From assembly GCF_034929435.1 (NCBI RefSeq), contig NZ_JAYFUM010000010.1, forward strand, positions 1-64,000: a stretch of 64,000 bases of DNA. Direction: 5' to 3'. Both the position numbers and the translations under genes were made by a program. Below, in pieces: positions 16,204 to 23,998 of the stretch (positions within the stretch are counted from its first letter, which is position 1; every line of letters starts with the position of its first letter). Source of the stretch: Arcicella rigui (GTDB lineage: Bacteria; Bacteroidota; Bacteroidia; Cytophagales; Spirosomataceae). The notes beneath the pieces are model-generated. The model had not been told where the DNA came from. It was given only the letters and a program-made list of their open reading frames with translations, and did no database searches.

Positions 16204-17577
16204 CTAAAGTTTTTCTAATAATTGCATCCTTTCTTCATAAAGTTGTTCGGCAATATCTACAAAATTATTGTCTTCAATACCATGTTCGTCAACAGCCATT
16301 GCACCATCTTCAATAACACTACCTTGGTTAGTCATTTTCATCAGAGAAATACTTATGTTTTCAGGTTGTATTTCTTTGGCAATTATCAAATTACTGAGTT
16401 TATTGAAAATATAATTACTGTGTGAAGTCATTACAATTTTCACATTTGCTTTACTCAGTTTCACAAAAAAATTGAGTAAAGCCACCTGTACTTCTGGATG
16501 CAAATGAGCCTCTGGTTCTTCGATAAAAAGTATTGAGGTACTTTTATCTCCAAAAGGAATAATATACTTCAAATGGGCGATGATTGGAGCAATTTCCGAA
16601 ATCATTGATGAAGTAAATGATAATTCCAATTTTATTTCAGAATGCTGTGGTGTATAAAAATACTTTTTAGTTTCAGTATCAAGGGTTATAGTTCCTTTCA
16701 GAATATCCTTTTCAATTTCTTCAAAATACTCTACATACTTTTCATTGACTTGAGCTTTATCAATGGTATTTAGCCTTAGAAAATAATCAGAGATGGGTTC
16801 TGAAATATTTGGAATTTCAATTTTTTGACGAATAAAGTTTCTATTACGAGAAAGTTCAGCAAAAATAGCTCCGAAGGAATTTAAAGCATTGTAAAGTCCT
16901 GAACGAGAAGCTGGTAGGAAATAGATTTGGTTTGAGAAGTGTTTTACATCTCTTTTTAGATTTTTATGTAACGTGTCCATTATACTTCTCAATCCATATA
17001 TGACTTTTTCTCCATTTTCTTCATTTTTAATATAAAATGAGAAAGAGTCTTTTGTTGAGTTTACGTTAGTTTCTGAATTATAGATCTCAAAATTTGGAGT
17101 CAATTCTAAACTACCTATGACAGCTTTTGAAGGATTTGTATCAAAGTCAATAGTTAAAACACCAATACTAAAACTTATAATTATTTTTATGGGACAATCT
17201 GAATTAATATTTTGAATAGAATTTAAATCAAATGTGTTTTTTAAAGAATTATTAATACCAGATAATAAATGGGTGTTTAAAGAACCTTTAAAGTATTCTA
17301 AGATTTCTTTTTTTATATCGTATTTTAAAAAGTTTAAATCAAATACCCTTTTTTCAACTGTTTTTTCAATTGCTGTTTTTTCATAGCTTAATGCGAAATC
17401 CAAGGTATATTCATTATCATAATAACTATAATCACTCAGATTCTTCAATATCAAATAAACCGCACTAATGGCATAAGATTTTCCAATATTATTCTTCCCA
17501 AAAATCGCATGAATATCCTTAGAAGTATCAAACTGAAATGACTTTATTGGCCCGAAATTCTGTAATTCGATGAGCAT
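16204..17577 (-). CDS. RecF/OLD-like AAA ATPase of a putative defence pair
   Basis: A 457-residue ABC-type ATPase. The Walker A is GKNNIGKS (residues 27-34). The Walker B is ILFIEEPEAHLHP (349-361), in the RecF/OLD style, with Glu in place of the usual Asp. The H-loop is TSHS (384-387). The 300-residue insert between them holds QIYFLPASRSGLY (around 220-233), a segment shared by OLD-like proteins. There is no TOPRIM or nuclease domain in the chain itself; that role probably falls to the downstream PD-(D/E)XK-like gene. ATG at 17577 is 66 bases from the divergent lysA start. The region is A+T-rich compared with lysA, which fits horizontal gain. Confidence 0.82.
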   Translation of the reverse strand: MLIELQNFGPIKSFQFDTSKDIHAIFGKNNIGKSYAISAVYLILKNLSDYSYYDNEYTLDFALSYEKTAIEKTVEKRVFDLNFLKYDIKKEILEYFKGSLNTHLLSGINNSLKNTFDLNSIQNINSDCPIKIIISFSIGVLTIDFDTNPSKAVIGSLELTPNFEIYNSETNVNSTKDSFSFYIKNEENGEKVIYGLRSIMDTLHKNLKRDVKHFSNQIYFLPASRSGLYNALNSFGAIFAELSRNRNFIRQKIEIPNISEPISDYFLRLNTIDKAQVNEKYVEYFEEIEKDILKGTITLDTETKKYFYTPQHSEIKLELSFTSSMISEIAPIIAHLKYIIPFGDKSTSILFIEEPEAHLHPEVQVALLNFFVKLSKANVKIVMTSHSNYIFNKLSNLIIAKEIQPENISISLMKMTNQGSVIEDGAMAVDEHGIEDNNFVDIAEQLYEERMQLLEKL

Positions 17578-17615
17578 ATATTTTGTATTGGTTTATTCAA
17601 TTAAACAATTGGGCG

Positions 17616-17623
17616 TATCTTTG
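17616..17623 (+). promoter_or_regulatory. Promoter -7 element of lysA
   Basis: TATCTTTG matches TANNTTTG and lies 20 bases before the lysA ATG. No clean TTG is seen at 17-23 bases upstream. Confidence 0.4.
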
Positions 17624-17642
17624 CAAAAAAATCAAAATTTCA

Positions 17643-18887
17643 ATGTCTTATTACTCCATCCAAAACATCAAACTTACTGATTTAGCTAATCAATTTGGTA
17701 CGCCTTTGTACGTCTATGACGCTGACAAAATTATCGAAAAAATATCCATTCTTCGTGATTCTTTCAAGAATGTTAATCTCAAGATTAAATATGCTTGTAA
17801 AGCCAATACTAATTTGGCGATTTTGAAGCTGATGCGTAAACATGGTGTGGAAATCGACGTGGTTTCGCCCGAAGAATTGCGTTTGGCGATGATGGCTGGC
17901 TACGAGGGTTCGCAAATTACTTTTACGCCAAGTGGTGTTTCTTTTGATGAAATCGAATTGGCGGCTGAGTTAGGTACAAGAATCAATTTGGATAATTTAG
18001 ACGTACTTGAGAAGTTCGGACAACGTTATGGCAATACCAAAGGAGCTTTGATTCGCTTGAAACCGCACGTTTTTGGTGGTGGTAATGAAAAAATCATGAC
18101 GGCTCATCCTGAATCTAAATTTGGTATTTCGATTCACCAAAAAGCTGAAATTTTGGCAATTGTTGAAAAATACAATATGAAAATCATTGGTTTGCATCAG
18201 CACACGGGTTCGGATGTGAAAAATGCCGATGCTTTTACCCAAGCTGCCAGTGCGATTTTGGAAATGGCTTTTAGTTTCAAAGATTTAGAAATTATCGACT
18301 TAGGTGGAGGTTTCAAGGTGGCTTACAAAGACGGTGACATCGTAACTGATATGCAAGAAGTAGGCGAAGTATTGAGCAATGCTTTCTTAGATTTTTCTAA
18401 AAAATATGGTCGTGAATTACAACTTTGGTTTGAGCCGGGCAAATTCTTGGTAAGTGAAGCAGGTACTTTCCTGACAACCGCCAATACAGTAAAACGTGAC
18501 CCAATCAAAACTTTTGTTTGCGTAAATTCTGGATTGAATCACCTCGGTCGTCCGATGATGTATGGTTCATATCACGATATTTTCAACGCTTCAAACGAAG
18601 ATGAATCTGTAAAAGAAGAGTATCGTGTGGTGGGTTATATTTGCGAAACAGATACTTTTTCGTGGACACCCGAAGGAAAACAAGGCGAGCGATTGATGAA
18701 CAAAGTAAGTTCTGGCGACATCATTGCCATGAAAAATGCTGGTGCATATTGTTTCTCGATGGCTTCACAGTACAATTCAAGATTGCTACCTGCCGAAGTA
18801 TTAGTGATTAATGGCGAAGCAAAATTGATTCGTAGAAGAGAAACTTTTGATGATATTGTAAGAAATGTAGTGAGCGTAGAAGTATAA
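17643..18887 (+). CDS. lysA: Diaminopimelate decarboxylase
   Basis: A 414-residue PLP enzyme that makes L-lysine from meso-diaminopimelate. The PLP lysine is in KIKYACKANTN, the glycine-rich phosphate loop in IDLGGGF, and the substrate-side cysteine in GYICETDTFSW. The frame is open to 17583, but the ATG at 17643 (MSYYSIQNIKLTDLA) fits the family N-terminus and follows a -7 box. It is monocistronic, ends at a strong terminator, and is divergent from the ATPase gene. Confidence 0.95.
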   Translation: MSYYSIQNIKLTDLANQFGTPLYVYDADKIIEKISILRDSFKNVNLKIKYACKANTNLAILKLMRKHGVEIDVVSPEELRLAMMAGYEGSQITFTPSGVSFDEIELAAELGTRINLDNLDVLEKFGQRYGNTKGALIRLKPHVFGGGNEKIMTAHPESKFGISIHQKAEILAIVEKYNMKIIGLHQHTGSDVKNADAFTQAASAILEMAFSFKDLEIIDLGGGFKVAYKDGDIVTDMQEVGEVLSNAFLDFSKKYGRELQLWFEPGKFLVSEAGTFLTTANTVKRDPIKTFVCVNSGLNHLGRPMMYGSYHDIFNASNEDESVKEEYRVVGYICETDTFSWTPEGKQGERLMNKVSSGDIIAMKNAGAYCFSMASQYNSRLLPAEVLVINGEAKLIRRRETFDDIVRNVVSVEV

Positions 18888-18913
18888 ACTACTGATTACC
18901 AAAGCGTTTATTT

Positions 18914-18948
18914 AAGGCTTTCAACGAAAATCGTTGAAAGCCTTTTTT
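18914..18948 (+). terminator. Terminator of lysA
   Basis: Perfect 14-bp arms (18914-18927, 18931-18944), 3-base loop and a T-run, 27 bases after the stop. Confidence 0.85.
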
Positions 18949-19089
18949 GTTACTTCTACTTTACTACTAATAGCAGACAAGCGAGTTCGACAAAGATTTT
19001 CGCAATTTGTCATTTTGTTTGCATGATTGGTCAAGGACATTTTCGGGGCTTTCCAACAACTTTGTATCATCACTAAACAACAAAAAAAC

Positions 19090-20040
19090 ATGAAATCAGA
19101 AATCTTAGTTTTAGGCTCAACAGGAAGTATTGGTTATGCTTTCACCGAAAATTTACTTAGCAAAAACATCCCAGTAACAATTATTGTCCGTGATGTAGCC
19201 AAAGCAAAAAATCTTTTTCAATCCTTCAATCAGGTAGAAATTATCAAAGGCGATGTACAAGACTTGAACCTTTTAAAACAAGTAGCCGCCGATAAAAAGT
19301 ACATTTTTCACGGTATTAATTATCCTTACAACGAGTGGTTCGGAAATATGGATGTAGTGACCAACAAAATTATCGAAGCGGCAAGTTTGAACAAAGCCAT
19401 GATTGTTTTTCCGGGGAATGTTTACAATTATGGCAATACGCCTTTGATAAAAGAAGATTCGCCCGAAAATCCATGTACTCGTAAAGGGGCTTTGAGAGTA
19501 GCCATTGAAAAAACCTTGAGAGACGCAGCTCATGCAGGTAAGTGTACCGTTCTGAATGTCTGTTTGCCAGATTTTTGGGGGCCTAATGTGTTGAATTATG
19601 GTATTAAACCAATTTTTATCAATGCACTCAACGGCAAAGCTCTTCCTTACATGGTTCGTGAAGACATTCCTCATCAATTGGTATTTACCAAGGATGCCGC
19701 CGAAATAATGGTCAGATTGATGCAAAGAGGCGTTCAAAAACCTTATGAAAATTATAATTATGGCGGTCAGGTACATCCTACGATGAAAGGTTTGTTGAAT
19801 CAAATTGCAAGATTAGCAAATGCTCCAGAGAAAATTAAAATTCATCCGAAATGGATATTTTCTGTTTTAGGAATTTTTGTACCCATCATGAAAGAAGTAA
19901 AAGAAATGCTTTACCTTTTTGAAGGAACGGTAATTTTAGACGATACTAAAGTGAGAAGTATTTTTCCTGATTTCAAAGAAAGACCTTTGAATGAAGCTAT
20001 CAGCGAAACCTTGAATTGGTTTAAAGAGAATCAGCTTTAA
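19090..20040 (+). CDS. NAD-dependent epimerase/dehydratase family protein
   Basis: A 316-residue extended SDR protein. The ATG at 19090 begins MKSEILVLGSTGSIGYAF, with the GxxGxxG dinucleotide-binding loop; the longer frame upstream is not used. The segment PGNVYNYGNTPLIKEDSP is typical of this class. The usual YxxxK catalytic pair is not evident: the expected region reads TRKGALRVAIEKTLRD. The enzyme may therefore be atypical, an NmrA-like sensor or an isomerase with altered chemistry. Substrate unknown. Confidence 0.8.
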   Translation: MKSEILVLGSTGSIGYAFTENLLSKNIPVTIIVRDVAKAKNLFQSFNQVEIIKGDVQDLNLLKQVAADKKYIFHGINYPYNEWFGNMDVVTNKIIEAASLNKAMIVFPGNVYNYGNTPLIKEDSPENPCTRKGALRVAIEKTLRDAAHAGKCTVLNVCLPDFWGPNVLNYGIKPIFINALNGKALPYMVREDIPHQLVFTKDAAEIMVRLMQRGVQKPYENYNYGGQVHPTMKGLLNQIARLANAPEKIKIHPKWIFSVLGIFVPIMKEVKEMLYLFEGTVILDDTKVRSIFPDFKERPLNEAISETLNWFKENQL

Positions 20041-20074
20041 GTTTTAAGCTATGAGAATTGAGCCTTGAGCTTTT

Positions 20075-20107
20075 ACTCATGGCATGACTTAAAGTCATGC
20101 CATGAGT
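20075..20107. repeat. Perfect 33-bp palindrome upstream of the DUF4260 gene
   Basis: Arms of 16 bp around a single central A (core GGCATGACTT-A-AAGTCATGCC), ending 39 bases before the DUF4260 ATG. It resembles a REP-type hairpin more than a terminator because no T-run follows. Confidence 0.7.
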
Positions 20108-20146
20108 GTTGAGTATTTTATTATAAAATATATAGAAAAAACAAAG

Positions 20147-20509
20147 ATGAAAAATATATTAAAATTAGAAGAATTGGCTGAATTTGTATTGGGAATATTA
20201 ATTTTCAGTCGCTTAGAGTTTGCTTGGTGGTATTTTCCTGCCTTACTTTTATTGCCAGACTTAGGAATGTTGGGCTACTTAATCAACCCAAAAATTGGAG
20301 CATGGTTGTACAATTTTGTGCATCACAAAGCTTTGGGGATTTCTATCTTGGCTTTTGGTTTCTACCAACAAAACCAAAGTATATTATTATTAGGAACAAT
20401 TCTGTTTTCACACGCCGCTTTTGATAGAATGATGGGCTACGGATTAAAGTATGAAGATAGTTTCGAGCATACACATTTGGGGAAGATTGGCAAGGCAAGA
20501 AGACATTAA
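20147..20509 (+). CDS. DUF4260 family membrane protein
   Basis: A 120-residue protein with about three to four membrane helices. It has the DUF4260 signature: LLPDLGMLGYLINPKIGAW, YNFVHHKALGI and HAAFDRMMGYGLKY near the C-terminus. ATG at 20147 (MKNILKLEELAEFVLG) is chosen over the open frame from 20102, which begins inside the palindrome. The conserved His and Asp residues in or near membrane segments suggest metal binding, but no activity is known. Confidence 0.82.
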   Translation: MKNILKLEELAEFVLGILIFSRLEFAWWYFPALLLLPDLGMLGYLINPKIGAWLYNFVHHKALGISILAFGFYQQNQSILLLGTILFSHAAFDRMMGYGLKYEDSFEHTHLGKIGKARRH

Positions 20510-20654
20510 ACGAAGGTTAAAAGATTTTTTTGAACCAAAATCATCATTCTTTACTTGCTTGCAAACACAAGCAAATACTTGAAGGCTTAGATGTAGCGAT
20601 AATTTATTGTAAATTTACCGCCATTTAAGTCAATTCATAAAGATTAATTAACCA

Positions 20655-21059
20655 ATGATTCAACTCGGAACAGTTTACCGTCATAAATTTTCTTTTACTC
20701 AAGAAGATGTAATTTTATTTGCACAAGTATCAGGCGATAACAACCCTCTTCACCTCGACGCTGAGTTTGCAGCAACGACGGCGTTCAAACGCCCAATCAT
20801 TCACGGAGCGTTAGCTTCAAGTGTTTTTTCAAAAATTATGGGTACAGAATTTCCCGGTTTTGGAAGTGTTTATTTAAAACAAACGTCTGAATACAAACGT
20901 CCGATGTTCGTAAACCAAGAGTATGAGGCTGTTTTTACGGTAACTTCTATCAATGCCGACAAACATACAGCAGAAATTTCAACTGAAATTTTTGATGTTC
21001 AAACCGGCAAAAAAACAACTGACGGAAGTGCTTCCATCATGAATAAAGAACAGTTTTAA
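20655..21059 (+). CDS. MaoC-like (R)-specific enoyl-CoA hydratase
   Basis: A 134-residue single hot-dog protein of the MaoC family. The hydratase motif is FAQVSGDNNPLHLDAEFA, with catalytic Asp and His in SGDxNPLHxD, followed by IIHGALASSVFSKIMG. Such enzymes hydrate trans-2-enoyl-CoA to (R)-3-hydroxyacyl-CoA. Length is typical of a PhaJ-like single domain. No PHA synthase adjoins, so the pathway is open. ATG at 20655; ends at a strong bidirectional terminator. Confidence 0.88.
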   Translation: MIQLGTVYRHKFSFTQEDVILFAQVSGDNNPLHLDAEFAATTAFKRPIIHGALASSVFSKIMGTEFPGFGSVYLKQTSEYKRPMFVNQEYEAVFTVTSINADKHTAEISTEIFDVQTGKKTTDGSASIMNKEQF

Positions 21060-21063
21060 ATAA

Positions 21064-21098
21064 AAAAAGAGGCTCAAATTTTGTTTGAGCCTCTTTTT
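21064..21098. terminator. Bidirectional terminator between MaoC and histone-like genes
   Basis: Stem AGAGGCTCAAA / TTTGAGCCTCT flanked by an A-run and a T-run, placed between convergent genes. Confidence 0.85.
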
Positions 21099-21120
21099 AA
21101 CTTTTTAGCGTTGAAAGCAA

Positions 21121-21303
21121 TTATTTCGCTGCATTATTTTTTATCTCTTGAACTTCTGTACGGATTTCTTGAGCTAAAGTCTTCAATTGTTGCATACCAC
21201 CTCTTACACGAGTACCAGCAGCTTGATTGCCCTTGTCATAAAATTTATCGAAATCTCCTTCTAAGGACAGAATTAAGTCCCTCACTTCTGCAAATCTGTT
21301 CAT
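21121..21303 (-). CDS. Histone H1-like (Hc1 family) nucleoid protein
   Basis: A 60-residue protein of the bacterial Hc1/histone H1-like family (named after chlamydial Hc1). It contains the family core FDKFYDKGNQAAGTRVRGGM (residues 18-37), followed by QQLKTLAQEIRTEVQEIK. The N-terminal half is acidic and probably helical. Unlike chlamydial Hc1, it lacks a long lysine-rich tail, so DNA compaction may depend on partners. ATG at 21303. Its small size and the flanking terminator support a real single gene. Confidence 0.85.
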   Translation of the reverse strand: MNRFAEVRDLILSLEGDFDKFYDKGNQAAGTRVRGGMQQLKTLAQEIRTEVQEIKNNAAK

Positions 21304-21453
21304 ATTTGAAACTGGATTTAAGTTGATATATGGTTGAAAAAGCCTTTAATAGCGTTGAGACGCATTTTTTGTGTCCGAAATATAGCTATTTTATTATATC
21401 TAACAAATCTCAAAAGCAAAAAATAAACGAAATAAGTCAAAATCGTATATAAA

Positions 21454-22731
21454 TTATGCTAATTCAGCTTGTTGTGCTAAAAATTCCTCAGCAATTCTCT
21501 TATACGTTCCGTCTTGTAAACGTTGCTTAACTTTTTCAAAACAATCTAAAGTATAAGTAACGTCTTCTAATGTATGCGAAGCAGTTGGAATAATTCTCAA
21601 CATGATTTGTCCTTTAGGAACAACTGGATAAGTTACAATTGAACAGAACACGCCCATATTTTCACGCATATCACGCACAAGAGCCGTTACGTGTGAAAGT
21701 TCGTACTCACCATGTAAAAACACTGGAGTTACTGGAGAAGTAGTTTCGCCAATATCAAAACCTCTTGCTTTAAATCCTTCTTGAATTGCTCTTACGTTCT
21801 CCCACAATTTTTCACGCAATTCTGGGTGTTTTTTAATCAATTCCAAACGCTTCATTCCACCTACAACAAATGGCATCGGTAAAGCTTTTGCATAGATTTG
21901 TGAACGCATATTGTATTTCAAGAACATGATGATGTCTTTATCAGCAGCCACAAAAGCACCGATAGCAGCCATTGATTTTGCAAACGTAGAGAAGTACAAA
22001 TCAATACCATCAATACAGTTCAATGCCTCGTGAACACCACGACCATTTTCACCCATTGTTCCAAATCCGTGAGCATCATCAACCAAAATACGGAATTTGA
22101 AATCTTCTTTCATTTTCACGATTTCGTCTAATGAACCTACTTTTCCAGACATACCGAATACACCTTCAGTAATTACTAAAATACCTCCACCTGTTTCAGC
22201 TACTTTTTTAGTGGCACGCTCTAAGTTTTTACGCAAAGAAGCCATATCGTTGTGATTATATTTGTAATAATCACCCATTTTAGCTTTGTGTAAACGAATA
22301 CCGTCAATCAAACAAGCATGAGCTTCGGCATCATAAACGATAATATCACGGTGGTCGCAGATACATTCGATAATCGACATCACCCCTTGATACCCGTAGT
22401 TCAACAAAAAGGCATCTTCTTTACCAGCAAATTCTGCTAACTGAGCTTCAAATTGTTCGTGTAAATCTGAGTTACCAGACATCATTCTCGCACCCATTGG
22501 ATAGGCTAAACCGTATTCCTGAGTACCCTGATTATCTGCTTCACGTACTTCTGGGTGGTTGGCTAAACCTAAATAGTTGTTCAATGACCAGTTTAACATT
22601 TCCTTACCCATAAAGGTCATTCTTGGACCTAATTCTCCTGTTAATTTAGGGAAAGTAAAGTAATGATGAGAATAATGAGCATGGGCACCGATAGGCCCCA
22701 GACCTTTGCTGACTTTATCGAAAATATCCAC
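21454..22731 (-). CDS. Alpha-oxoamine synthase, serine palmitoyltransferase or capnine-synthase type
   Basis: A PLP enzyme of the alpha-oxoamine synthase family, 425 residues from a GTG at 22731. The PLP lysine is Lys252 (STFAKSMAAIG), with VDDAHGFGTMG (217-227) and the substrate loop ARMMSGNSDLHEQFE. In Bacteroidota these enzymes condense an acyl thioester with serine (sphingolipids), or with cysteate in sulfonolipid makers such as capnine-forming Cytophagales. The sequence alone does not decide which. No ATG lies before the conserved domain; GTG at 22731 gives VDIFDKVSKGLGP, and a TTG at 22785 is the other choice. A promoter lies at 22867-22896, giving a leader of about 130 bases. Confidence 0.85.
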   Translation of the reverse strand: MDIFDKVSKGLGPIGAHAHYSHHYFTFPKLTGELGPRMTFMGKEMLNWSLNNYLGLANHPEVREADNQGTQEYGLAYPMGARMMSGNSDLHEQFEAQLAEFAGKEDAFLLNYGYQGVMSIIECICDHRDIIVYDAEAHACLIDGIRLHKAKMGDYYKYNHNDMASLRKNLERATKKVAETGGGILVITEGVFGMSGKVGSLDEIVKMKEDFKFRILVDDAHGFGTMGENGRGVHEALNCIDGIDLYFSTFAKSMAAIGAFVAADKDIIMFLKYNMRSQIYAKALPMPFVVGGMKRLELIKKHPELREKLWENVRAIQEGFKARGFDIGETTSPVTPVFLHGEYELSHVTALVRDMRENMGVFCSIVTYPVVPKGQIMLRIIPTASHTLEDVTYTLDCFEKVKQRLQDGTYKRIAEEFLAQQAELA

Positions 22732-23091
22732 TGTTTTTTTGTGTTTAATGTTAAAAAACTTGCACCTGAAGGAAGTGTCTCCCAAACAATCAATTATAAA
22801 ACTTTCCTTTTCTTAATAATTTCATATATTTTTCAAAAGAAACGTTTCATAATCTTTAAATAATCACAAAGTTAAGCTAATATTTTCTTTCTGCAAAAAT
22901 GTATAGTGATTTAGTGTAAAAACAAACAAAAAGGTTTCACTGGTTTTTTTTTATCGAAAATTCATACAAGTCATCCTTTTTATACTGTATTTTCAAAGCA
23001 AATGAGTATATTGTATTTACTTAGAGTAGAACGTAGCTTGGCATTTGTAAAATATTTAGAATTTCATTTCTTAAAAAAATACAATAACGAT
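22732..23091. other. Divergent intergenic region
   Basis: About 360 bases with the promoter and long leader of the alpha-oxoamine synthase gene and the 5' region of the 23092 gene. An ORF reading from 23002 is open but has no support before 23092. No RNA gene recognised. Confidence 0.5.
22867..22896 (-). promoter_or_regulatory. Promoter of the alpha-oxoamine synthase gene
   Basis: On the minus strand: TTTG (22896-22893), 18-base spacer, TAACTTTG (22874-22867). This is a full match to the Bacteroidota housekeeping promoter. Confidence 0.65.
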
Positions 23092-23457
23092 ATGCAGAAT
23101 TCTCAAACCTTAAACCTCGTTCAAAACGAAGTTGATATTATCGACTTCTTGGTTGATAATAATGCCATGATTAAGGACTTTAGTAAAAGTCAACTTTCTT
23201 GGTTTTTTGTAGGCGAAAGTTTTCACCTTATTCTGTACTTGACAGAGGGCGAAAAACCGAAGTTTGAACGCTACATCGTTGAGCGTTTTGCTGAAAACAT
23301 GAATGAAATGATTAGCCTTTGGAATTGTTTTGACAGAAGAATTCAGGAGTGTCAGGAAATTAGAATTATGAAATTGGCTAAAAACAAAGTACACGATTTG
23401 ATTGCCATGTCGGAAACCTTCAAAGCATTTTTTCGTAGAAATGATTTTGAAGAATAA
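23092..23457 (+). CDS. Hypothetical protein, 121 residues
   Basis: A soluble alpha/beta protein from the ATG at 23092 (MQNSQTLNLVQNEVDIIDF). I do not recognise the family. No signal peptide, membrane segment or cysteine cluster is seen. The C-terminal half is helical and basic (IMKLAKNKVHDLIAMSETFKAFF). The frame is open upstream to 23002, where an alternative ATG adds 30 hydrophobic or basic residues. A strong hairpin follows the stop, supporting a real gene. Confidence 0.6.
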   Translation: MQNSQTLNLVQNEVDIIDFLVDNNAMIKDFSKSQLSWFFVGESFHLILYLTEGEKPKFERYIVERFAENMNEMISLWNCFDRRIQECQEIRIMKLAKNKVHDLIAMSETFKAFFRRNDFEE

Positions 23458-23466
23458 AATAGGCTA

Positions 23467-23527
23467 TTTTTCGCTTTTTTGTTGATTTCTGTAAGGCAAT
23501 TGACCGTATCAACAAAAAAGCGAAAAA
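23467..23527. terminator. Bidirectional terminator
   Basis: Perfect 20-bp arms (23467-23486 and 23508-23527) with T-run and A-run ends, between convergent genes. Confidence 0.75.
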
Positions 23528-23540
23528 GATTTATACTTAT

Positions 23541-23852
23541 CTATGATAATTTTTCTATCTGATGAAAAATAGGAATCAGGCTTTTGCCTTTCTCTGAAAG
23601 TACGTATTCGATATGCAGAGGTTTGAGATTCACTACAATTTTTTCAAGTAAACCTTCTTTTTCCATTTCTCGCAAAGCAACCGCAACCGACTGTTTATTA
23701 GACTCTTCAATCGTTCTGACGATGCTGTTGAATCGTAATGGGCCATCAACTGCTAAACGAAAAATTTGCAGTTTCCATTTGCCTGAAAGCATTTTCAAAA
23801 AACCTTCAATCGGACAAGTATCTGTATTTAAAATCTCTTTTGTGGTAGTCAT
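23541..23852 (-). CDS. HxlR family transcriptional regulator
   Basis: A 103-residue winged-helix regulator of the HxlR type. It begins with the typical TCPIEGFLKMLSGKWKLQI (the Cys near residue 12 is redox-sensitive in relatives), followed by the recognition region LRFNSIVRTIEESNKQSVAVALREMEKEGL. It is divergent from the DsbA-like gene at 23999 with 146 bases between, so it probably controls that gene and itself. A TAGATTTG box (minus strand 23908-23901) lies upstream of its ATG at 23852. Confidence 0.88.
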   Translation of the reverse strand: MTTTKEILNTDTCPIEGFLKMLSGKWKLQIFRLAVDGPLRFNSIVRTIEESNKQSVAVALREMEKEGLLEKIVVNLKPLHIEYVLSEKGKSLIPIFHQIEKLS

Positions 23853-23998
23853 AATTTTCTGACTAATTGTGTGACATTGTATTGATGCCGAACTTTGTTA
23901 CAAATCTAATAGTCGGAGCGATAATTTCTGCTAAGAAACTAACAAAAATGACTAAAATCAACAACGTTAAAATTTATCTAAGCACTATTCAATAATTT

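Noticed and set aside
19027..19089. Upstream extension of the epimerase gene
   Set aside because: The Rossmann start at the ATG 19090 is the natural N-terminus.
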